From NCBI GenBank assembly GCA_002437565.1, contig DJQL01000053.1, positions 1 through 5,288 of the forward strand: a stretch of 5,288 bases of DNA, in the 5' to 3' direction. The notes below the pieces were generated by a model, which worked only from the letters and a program-made list of their open reading frames with translations, was not told where the DNA came from and ran no database searches. How positions within the stretch are numbered: position 1 is the stretch's first letter; each line of letters begins with the position of its first letter. Shown here piece by piece: positions 1-5,288 of this stretch. A program made the translations under genes and the position numbers. Source of the DNA: Prevotella sp. UBA6387 (GTDB lineage: Bacteria; Bacteroidota; Bacteroidia; Bacteroidales; Bacteroidaceae).

Positions 1-40
1 CCTTTTATATGATAGTAATGCTCCCCCTTTGAAATAAAAG

Positions 41-129
41 CGGAAGGTGAGGGATTCAAACCCCCGATACCACGTAATGGGTATACCAGATTTCGAGTCT
101 AGCGCATTCGGTCACTCTGCCAACCTTCC
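41..129 (-). tRNA. tRNA-Ser, anticodon CGA
   Basis: This serine tRNA of 89 nt reads UCG codons. The cloverleaf can be folded by eye on the minus strand. The acceptor stem pairs GGAAGGT (129-123) with ACCTTCC (48-42), and the discriminator is G at 41. The anticodon stem CTAGA/TCTGG closes the loop CTCGAAA (97-91), with CGA at 95-93. The long class II variable arm is typical of tRNA-Ser: ATACC (84-80) pairs with GGTAT (71-67). The T stem GGGGG/CCCTC carries a TTTGAAT loop. CCA is not encoded, because the discriminator is followed by CTT, so the tail must be added by the CCA-adding enzyme. The gene lies 114 nt downstream of trmD on the same strand and has a good Bacteroidetes -7 box just before it, so it is probably transcribed on its own. 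Confidence 0.96.
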
Positions 130-139
130 TTTTGCATTC

Positions 140-148
140 GCAAAGTTA
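140..148 (-). promoter_or_regulatory. Bacteroidetes-type -7 promoter box for the tRNA-Ser gene
   Basis: The minus strand reads TAACTTTGC here, a full match to the Bacteroidetes sigma-70 (sigma-ABfr) -7 consensus TAnnTTTG followed by a pyrimidine. It ends 10 nt before the tRNA 5' end, so transcription would start a few bases before the mature tRNA. No clean TTTG -33 element is visible at the usual 19-21 nt spacing, although the upstream stretch is T-rich. The box overlaps a short inverted repeat, TTTGC-gaat-GCAAA on the minus strand (131-144). The call rests on the motif match and its position; the start site is inferred. Confidence 0.55.
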
Positions 149-243
149 ATCACAAAAAATGTAAATGGAGCATGAGATTGCATTAATTAACAATGATTAA
201 ACACACAGCACACTCCTGGAATGACATTGAATTTATCGACGTG

Positions 244-918
244 TTACTTCAGAAGGTCTGGTCTCAACCTCTTAGTACGCTCGAGCGCTTGGTCCATTTC
301 CCACTGCTTTATTTTTGCCTCGTTGCCAGATAGTAGAATTTCTGGCACTTTCCATCCTTTGTAATCGGAAGGCCGAGTGTAAATAGGAGCTGCAAGCAAA
401 TCGTCTTGAAAACAATCCGAAAGGGCGCTTTGGTCATCGCTTATCACGCCAGGCACAAGTCTCACTACGGCGTCGGCAATCACGGCTGCTGCCAATTCTC
501 CACCAGTGAGCACAAAGTCGCCAACGCTGATTTCCCTTGTGATGAGATGGTCACGCACTCGCTGATCAATGCCTTTATAGTGTCCACAAAGTATAATCAA
601 GTTCTCTTGAAGGCTCATATCGTTTGCGATCTTTTGGTCGAAACGCTCACCATCTGGCGATACGTAGATCACATCGTCATAGTCTCGCTCTTTTTTTAAT
701 GCTGAAATGGCATTGTCAATAGGTTCGCATTGCATTACCATTCCGGCGAAACCTCCATAGGGATAGTCGTCCACGCGTCGCCATTTATCATTTGTATAGT
801 CACGCAAATTATGCAAGTGGATTTCCGCAAGCCCTTTCTCTTGCGCACGCGCCAGAATGCTCTCGTTTACGAAGCCTTCTAACATTTCTGGCAGTACTGT
901 GATAATATCTATTCTCAT
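244..918 (-). CDS. trmD: tRNA (guanine(37)-N1)-methyltransferase TrmD
   Basis: TrmD transfers a methyl group from S-adenosylmethionine to N1 of G37, next to the anticodon of tRNAs reading CUN, CCN and CGG. This prevents +1 frameshifting and the enzyme is usually essential. It is a cytoplasmic dimeric SPOUT enzyme with a trefoil knot. The 224 residues match the usual length of the conserved core. Visible motifs are the N-terminal MRIDIITVLPE, the GGFAGMVM segment (55-62), the SAM-binding SPDG (87-90), the knot motif CGHYKGID (111-118), the VGDFVLTGGE block (132-141) and LLSGNEAKI (195-203). Arg153 and Asp168 match the catalytic Arg and general-base Asp of the family. The CGHYKGID form, with Lys where many TrmD proteins have Glu, is as I recall it in Bacteroidales. 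Two ATG codons lie in tandem (921-919 and 918-916). The second gives the usual family start; the first would add one Met. No Shine-Dalgarno is seen. The gene follows ligA by 15-18 nt and probably shares its transcript. Unlike in many Proteobacteria, neither rimM nor rplS is beside it in this window. Confidence 0.97.
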   Translation of the reverse strand: MRIDIITVLPEMLEGFVNESILARAQEKGLAEIHLHNLRDYTNDKWRRVDDYPYGGFAGMVMQCEPIDNAISALKKERDYDDVIYVSPDGERFDQKIANDMSLQENLIILCGHYKGIDQRVRDHLITREISVGDFVLTGGELAAAVIADAVVRLVPGVISDDQSALSDCFQDDLLAAPIYTRPSDYKGWKVPEILLSGNEAKIKQWEMDQALERTKRLRPDLLK

Positions 919-936
919 CATTGTCTAAATTATTGT

Positions 937-2940
937 TTATTCCCTTTGTGTGAACTTACTTATAAAGTCATCCTCTGATATGATAGGTATGCCCAGCTGG
1001 TTGGCTTTCTTGTTTTTCGTGCTTGTAGAGTTTATGTCGTTGTTGATAAGGAAAGAAGTCGACTTACTCACAGAGCCAGTTACCTTACCCCCTTCACTCT
1101 CAATATAAGCTTTCAACTCATTACGGTTCTTGTAATGGTTTACGTCACCTGTTATGACGAATGTAAGACCTTTGCATAATTCGCCAATCGATGCTGGTTG
1201 AGCTTCTTTAATGTTAATCTCGCTCAATAATTTATCGTAGACGCTCATGTTTGTGTCGTTCGCAAACCAAGCCACGAACTGTCTCGCTTTCTCCGGGCCG
1301 ATGCCAGGTGTTGCCGACAGAATAGTTTCGCTGTCTGGCGCGAACAATGAGCCGTTGCCTGTCTCACCTCTCGCTATTTTTACGAGTTCGGTGAGTTTGT
1401 AGGAAGATAACAGCCGTTTGCATACATCTTGCCCACAAAGCGGGATGCAGAGGGCGTAAAGCAAGTGCTGAGCCTCTACATCACGAGCCTTTGACACAGA
1501 TTTGATGATATTGTTTGCCGATTTGTTGCCAAAACCGTCAAGGCGAGCTATCTCGGCTGCATGGTCAGGCACCTTATATATGTCGGCAAAGTCTTTTATC
1601 CAACCGAGGTTTATGAACCGTTGAAGCGTCTGTTCTGATATGCCATCGATATTCACGCCAGACTTGGAAACGAATCTTGCGAACTTTTTCAATTGTTTGG
1701 CAGGGCATTCGTGGTTTGTGCAATGTAATGTCTTGGTTCCGCTTGCCTCGCTTTCTATCACCTCTGTCGGCGAGCCGCATACGGGGCAATTTTTAGGTAT
1801 GTCAAGCTGTCCGTGGGCTTGGCGTATGCTTATGACTTTCGGTATTATTTTGTTTGCCTTGATTACCTCTAACTTGGTTCCTTTCCCTCCTATTCCAAGC
1901 CGTTCACACTCACTTATGTTGCACAGCGACGCACGTCTTACGGTTGTGCCTTCGAGCTCAACAGGCTTGAATACGGCAACAGGTGATATTGTAGAAGCAG
2001 CACAACTCCATTCAATGTGGTCAAGTTCCGTGATTGCGCTTTCATCGGCCCACTTAAAAGCAAATCCGGCTCGTGTGGCGTGATGCCCTGTCACAGACCC
2101 AGTAGCGGCATATTCGGTATCATCATACGCAATTACAAGGCCGTCCACGGGATACGGATTCTCCTTGTGGGTCACTTTTCGTGACCATCGGTCTACCGCC
2201 TCGTTTATTTTATCAAACGTTGGATTCTCAATCAACTCATGGTCTACGCATCCAAGCCCAATCTCGTTGAGCCAATCCATACGCTTTCCCCATGATTTTA
2301 TGTGTTCATCGGTGTGCACAAGCGTGAACGGAATCCAACGAATGTGCCTTTGTGCTACCTCATTGGGATCTTTCAGTGTCATTGAACCTGATGCGAGGTT
2401 TCTTGGATTGGCATATTCCTCATCACTCTCAAGGTTGAATTGTTCGAAGTCGCTGTATGATATTACCGCTTCTCCTCTCACGACAACGTGCCCCTGTGCT
2501 TTGATTATTGGCTTTATGCCATTAATGGCAGGTGCCAAATTTGTTATGTTAGTGCCAATGTGCCCATCTCCACGCGTTACCACTTTGGTTAAACGACCGT
2601 TGTCGTAAGTCACCACAAGCGTCAGCCCGTCAAGTTTCCACGACAACCATATGGGCTTATTCTCTGCCCATTTCACGAGATCTTCTATCTTCTTTGTCTT
2701 GGCAAGCGAGAGCGCTGGATATTCGTGTGGCTCTTTCTGTCCTGCTGTAGAATCGGCAGACACCTTGTGAGTGGGCGAATCGGCCAACACCATGCCCGTT
2801 TCTTGCTCAAGTTGTCGAAGCTCATCAAAAAGAGTATCCCATTCATGGTCTGTCATCAACTCGCCACGCCCATTATAGTAGGCATCTGAAGCCGCGTTGA
2901 GCTTTGTCACGAGTTGCCTCATCAAGTCGGTCTTGCTCAT
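937..2940 (-). CDS. ligA: NAD+-dependent DNA ligase LigA, divergent subfamily
   Basis: This DNA ligase seals 3'-OH/5'-phosphate nicks in replication and repair, using NAD+ to adenylate an active-site Lys. The 667 residues show the LigA domain order. An Ia domain (about 1-70) has Tyr21-Tyr22 and an Asp31/Asp35 pair. The adenylation domain has the nucleophile in KLDG (Lys102, Asp104), RGE (155-157), Arg180 in NPRN, motif IV around Asp266-Gly267, and motif V Lys296. An OB fold follows (about 305-375), then a four-Cys zinc finger (Cys385, 388, 407, 412), a helix-hairpin-helix domain (about 420-575) and a C-terminal BRCT domain (about 588-664). Several near-invariant positions differ. The motif IV Lys is Ala271, the OB GRTG motif is replaced by CAAS (313-316), and the Arg of SLRQLDP is Thr188. 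It resembles, from memory, a second LigA type seen in some Firmicutes (FKWADE, EWS, VELEGTTV blocks). The start at 2940 leaves a 26-nt gap to the upstream gene and puts the Ia tyrosines at the normal distance. An ATG at 2997 is in frame but would overlap the previous gene by 31 nt and add 19 residues unlike LigA. Whether it is the cell's only ligase cannot be told here. Confidence 0.93.
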   Translation of the reverse strand: MSKTDLMRQLVTKLNAASDAYYNGRGELMTDHEWDTLFDELRQLEQETGMVLADSPTHKVSADSTAGQKEPHEYPALSLAKTKKIEDLVKWAENKPIWLSWKLDGLTLVVTYDNGRLTKVVTRGDGHIGTNITNLAPAINGIKPIIKAQGHVVVRGEAVISYSDFEQFNLESDEEYANPRNLASGSMTLKDPNEVAQRHIRWIPFTLVHTDEHIKSWGKRMDWLNEIGLGCVDHELIENPTFDKINEAVDRWSRKVTHKENPYPVDGLVIAYDDTEYAATGSVTGHHATRAGFAFKWADESAITELDHIEWSCAASTISPVAVFKPVELEGTTVRRASLCNISECERLGIGGKGTKLEVIKANKIIPKVISIRQAHGQLDIPKNCPVCGSPTEVIESEASGTKTLHCTNHECPAKQLKKFARFVSKSGVNIDGISEQTLQRFINLGWIKDFADIYKVPDHAAEIARLDGFGNKSANNIIKSVSKARDVEAQHLLYALCIPLCGQDVCKRLLSSYKLTELVKIARGETGNGSLFAPDSETILSATPGIGPEKARQFVAWFANDTNMSVYDKLLSEINIKEAQPASIGELCKGLTFVITGDVNHYKNRNELKAYIESEGGKVTGSVSKSTSFLINNDINSTSTKNKKANQLGIPIISEDDFISKFTQRE

Positions 2941-2966
2941 CCTCTGTGTAAATATTTGAATTATGT

Positions 2967-3962
2967 TTAGTCGTTTATCGCACCACAATATGGGCATTTC
3001 CCCTTATGCTTGATCGGCTTCCCACAGTTGCCGCATATATAAATCGTTCGGTTTCGCCAATGGCGATACAACGCAAATACTATATAGGCCATGAGCAATG
3101 GATAACCTACGAAATATAATGTGGTGACACTGAACACGATATAGTCTATGGCGCATACCGCTGCCAAGCCCCCAAGATATAGCACGGCCTGTGAGCCGGA
3201 AAGCTTATGGCATACATCATCAGCGCAAGCTATTCCCACGATTAACATGGCCCACACTGAAAGCAAGAACAACATCAGCACGGGTGGCACCGAGAATGGG
3301 TTCAATGTTGGGTGAAAATAGAAGTGCTGCCACAGTTGTGGCGCGTAGAGCTGGATTGTGGCATAAAAGGTCGCCGCGCTTGCCACGATAAGGCAAAGCA
3401 TCGTGGGATAAACAGAGTCAATGTCGTGGAAATGAACTATATATGCCTTTTTCTTGAATAACTTCCATAGCGTGTAGCTCGTGCCAAAAGCCACTACTAC
3501 AATGAGAAATACTATTAAGTGAGAATCGGAAAACGCTGAAATGAATTGCGATATGGGATCGTCTGGCATCACCCGAGGCAACATATCCTTCTCTCGTGTC
3601 CATCCGAATGCAGATGTGTCGTTTGCCAATTGCACCCAAACAGAGTCGATTGAGTCGGCTGGCACCGTCTTGATGTCAGCCACAGCCAAATGGTCACCTT
3701 TATGCACACTGAACGAGTCTGTCTCCATACCAGCGACTTCCTCTTCTGGCAGTTGCCTCAGAAGGGTAAGCGAGTCGGTGCGCACCACAAAGTTGTAGTT
3801 GTTTGTGTAGTGGTGCTTTTGGAAAAACGACAGGGAGTCTATCGTGCGCTCAGAGATGGCCTTATTGCGCGCGAAGCGCTGCCCTGTGCGGTGCTCGTAG
3901 CATGACGAGAGCGTCTGAGTCAAGATGACGGCAACGATAAAAAGGAATTGTCGCAATCTCAT
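2967..3962 (-). CDS. Predicted lipoprotein with SH3-like region, five membrane helices and a C-terminal zinc ribbon
   Basis: I do not recognise a named gene, and its function is unknown. The 331-residue product starts with a lipoprotein signal: a basic MRLRQF, a hydrophobic stretch and lipobox LSSC with Cys21. Residues about 57-131 look like a bacterial SH3-type beta domain (KGD near 88-90, VWVQLAND at 108-115, FGW at 119-121). About five hydrophobic helices follow, near 148-166, 186-207, 225-246, 259-279 and 282-299. The C terminus is a zinc ribbon with two CxxC pairs (Cys310/313 and Cys323/326). Positive charges after helix 1 (KLFKKK) and after helix 5 (RHWRNR) fit a periplasmic SH3-like domain and a cytoplasmic zinc ribbon. 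This suggests a protein that senses or scaffolds across the inner membrane, which is inference only. Its ATG (3962-3960) shares an A with the TGA stop of fhs, so translation is probably coupled. A TTG at 3965 is also in frame but is a less likely start. ligA follows after 26 nt. Similar zinc-ribbon membrane proteins are, as I recall, common in Bacteroidales. Confidence 0.85.
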   Translation of the reverse strand: MRLRQFLFIVAVILTQTLSSCYEHRTGQRFARNKAISERTIDSLSFFQKHHYTNNYNFVVRTDSLTLLRQLPEEEVAGMETDSFSVHKGDHLAVADIKTVPADSIDSVWVQLANDTSAFGWTREKDMLPRVMPDDPISQFISAFSDSHLIVFLIVVVAFGTSYTLWKLFKKKAYIVHFHDIDSVYPTMLCLIVASAATFYATIQLYAPQLWQHFYFHPTLNPFSVPPVLMLFLLSVWAMLIVGIACADDVCHKLSGSQAVLYLGGLAAVCAIDYIVFSVTTLYFVGYPLLMAYIVFALYRHWRNRTIYICGNCGKPIKHKGKCPYCGAIND

Positions 3963-5288
3963 CAACTCAATCCTATGATTCTGCCATCAACAATGTCGAT
4001 GTTGTTTGCTTGCGGCGAAGCCGGAAGTCCTGGCATACGGAGTATGTTGCCAGCTATTGCCACTATCATTCCCGACCCTGAGTTGATTACTATGTCAGCG
4101 ACATCGAGATGGAAACCGTCGGTCTGTCCATAAGCCTTTGGGTCTACGGAAAAGCTGTATTGTGTCTTAGCCACGCACACAGGCAACTGGGAGAGCCCCA
4201 AGTCGTAGACGTGCTTTATCTGTGTCTCAGCCTTGTGCGAGAAACTCACGCTGCCTGCGCCATATATTTTCTTGGCCACAGCCACTATCTTGTCTTTTAC
4301 ACTGTCGTCATCCTCGTAAATATACCGCAGCTTGGGTGAAGGCACGGCCTCTATTGCCTGAACCACGGCGTTGGCAAGTTCCTCAGCACCTTTTCCTCCC
4401 TCGGCGAATGCGTTGTTCACGGCGAACCCCACACCCAATTCGTGACAGTGCGTCCTCACGGCTTCTATTTCTTCTTCGGTGTCGTTGTTGTAGCGGTTGA
4501 ATGCCACGACGATTTTTTGCCCGAAACGCTGAATGTTTTCCACGTGCTTGTCAAGGTTCCAGAAACCTTGCTTGACTGCCTCGATATTAGGCTCTTTAAT
4601 ATCTTTATAGTCTACTCCACCATGCATTTTCAATGCCTGCAAGGTAACTACAAGCACTGTCAAGGCTGGTCGCAAGCCAGACACGCGGCACTTGATGTCG
4701 TAAAACTTTTCCGCGCCAAGGTCAGCACCGAAGCCTGCCTCTGTTATGGCGTAGTCGCCAAGCGAGAGGGCCATCTTCGTTGCCACCACGGAGTTGCAGC
4801 CATGTGCTATATTTGCGAAAGGACCACAATGAACGAGGGCGGGCGTACCTTCGGTGGTTTGCACGAGGTTAGGCTTCAAGGCATCCTTGAGCAGCACGGC
4901 GATGGAACCCTCAATGCCCATGTCGCGCACGTAGAATGGTTTGTCTTGGTAATCGAAGCCCAGCAATATGTTTCCTATGCGTTGCTTCAGGTCTTCCATG
5001 TCCTTGGCAAAGCACATTATTCCCATGATTTCAGACGCCGGGGTAATGTCAAAGCCAGTTTGTGTCGGTATGCCGTTGGTGAGAGGGCCGAGTCCGGTTA
5101 TGATTTGCCTAAGCGACCTGTCGTTGACGTCAAGCACTCTTTTCCACAGAATGGTCTTTAGGCGGAAGCCGTCCTTTGCGTGCTGATAAAGATAGTTGTC
5201 AAGCAAGGCGGCAATCATGTTGTTGGCCGTTGTTATGGCATGAAAGTCTCCAGTGAAGTGTAGGTTTATCTTGTCCATCGGCAACACC
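3962..5288 (-). CDS. fhs: Formate--tetrahydrofolate ligase, C-terminal part (5' end outside window)
   Basis: This enzyme joins formate to tetrahydrofolate with ATP, giving 10-formyl-tetrahydrofolate for purine synthesis, initiator-tRNA formylation and other one-carbon uses. It acts in the cytoplasm, usually as a tetramer. About 441 residues are present of a usual 555-560, so roughly 115 N-terminal residues lie beyond the right edge, including the ATP-binding P-loop. The GTG at 5287-5285 is an internal Val, not a start. Family signatures that can be seen (numbered from that Val) include PMDKINLHFTGDFHAI (3-18), ALVHCGPFANIAHGCNS (150-166), TEAGFGADLGAEKF (182-195), the LQALKMHGG signature (216-224), KTQYSFS (374-380) and the C-terminal MPGLP (418-422). 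The signature at 216-224 has Gln where the PROSITE-type pattern usually has Arg, a mild departure. No frameshift or internal stop is seen. The TGA stop overlaps the start of the downstream lipoprotein gene by one base, so fhs probably heads or joins the operon that continues to ligA and trmD. Confidence 0.96.
   Translation of the reverse strand, partial: VLPMDKINLHFTGDFHAITTANNMIAALLDNYLYQHAKDGFRLKTILWKRVLDVNDRSLRQIITGLGPLTNGIPTQTGFDITPASEIMGIMCFAKDMEDLKQRIGNILLGFDYQDKPFYVRDMGIEGSIAVLLKDALKPNLVQTTEGTPALVHCGPFANIAHGCNSVVATKMALSLGDYAITEAGFGADLGAEKFYDIKCRVSGLRPALTVLVVTLQALKMHGGVDYKDIKEPNIEAVKQGFWNLDKHVENIQRFGQKIVVAFNRYNNDTEEEIEAVRTHCHELGVGFAVNNAFAEGGKGAEELANAVVQAIEAVPSPKLRYIYEDDDSVKDKIVAVAKKIYGAGSVSFSHKAETQIKHVYDLGLSQLPVCVAKTQYSFSVDPKAYGQTDGFHLDVADIVINSGSGMIVAIAGNILRMPGLPASPQANNIDIVDGRIIGLS

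Noticed and set aside
2..40. Inverted repeat CTTTTAT (2-8) / ATAAAAG (34-40) downstream of the tRNA as a terminator
   Set aside because: The stem is only 7 A/T-rich pairs with a 25-nt loop and no following T-run, so it does not support an intrinsic terminator.
146..200. Inverted repeat TTAATCA (146-152) / TGATTAA (194-200) between trmD and the tRNA
   Set aside because: These are seven A/T-rich bases separated by 41 nt in a low-GC spacer. Chance is likely, and no T-tract or known operator accompanies it.
211..223. Palindrome-like CACTCCTGGAATG after trmD as a terminator hairpin
   Set aside because: The arms meet at a single central base, leaving only about 4 pairs once a real loop is allowed. 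No T-run follows on the minus strand.
41..243. tRNA-Ser as an attachment site for an integrated element
   Set aside because: The tRNA is complete, no second copy of its 3' end occurs in the window, and no integrase or mobile gene is seen. The left edge is too close to judge further.
1640..2608. Two open frames of 147 codons each on the plus strand (1640-2083 and 2165-2608) opposite ligA
   Set aside because: Both are antisense to conserved LigA domains and their products are Ser/Leu-rich with no domain, so they are shadows of ligA.
2941..2997. Longer ligA start at the ATG at 2997
   Set aside because: It would overlap the upstream gene by 31 nt and add 19 residues that do not look like a LigA N terminus. 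The ATG at 2940 gives the family's usual length and spacing.
4442..5161. Long open frame (239 codons) on the plus strand opposite fhs
   Set aside because: It lies wholly antisense to the clearly conserved fhs reading frame. The translation is Cys/His/Val-rich with no recognisable motif, and it is a codon-bias shadow.

Overview
The window looks like ordinary chromosome from a member of the Bacteroidales (Prevotella- or Muribaculaceae-like; the family cannot be fixed from this much sequence). Four things point there. TrmD carries the Bacteroidales-style CGHYKGID motif. One gene encodes a lipobox-plus-zinc-ribbon membrane protein of a kind I associate with that order. Gene starts lack Shine-Dalgarno sequences. 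A Bacteroidetes-type -7 promoter box (TAACTTTGC) sits just upstream of a tRNA gene.

Everything supported is on the minus strand, so reading order runs from the right edge to the left. First comes the C-terminal four fifths of formate--tetrahydrofolate ligase (fhs, cut by the right edge). Next is a predicted lipoprotein with several membrane helices and a C-terminal zinc ribbon, whose ATG shares one base with the fhs stop. An NAD+-dependent DNA ligase (ligA) follows after 26 nt, then trmD after about 15-18 nt. The tight spacing suggests one transcription unit. After a 114-nt gap with no gene lies a tRNA-Ser with anticodon CGA, probably with its own promoter. The last 40 nt on the left hold nothing I can name.

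The gene products are mostly housekeeping: one-carbon metabolism (Fhs), nick sealing (LigA) and tRNA m1G37 methylation (TrmD). They do not form an obvious shared pathway.

The part most worth a second look is the DNA ligase. It has the full LigA domain order, the nucleophilic Lys and the four-Cys zinc finger. However, several residues that are near-invariant in classical LigA are replaced, including the motif IV Lys and the OB-fold GRTG motif. It looks like a divergent LigA subfamily sitting beside trmD, where I recall Bacteroides carrying a classical ligA. I found no mobile element, CRISPR array, phage gene or clear new system.
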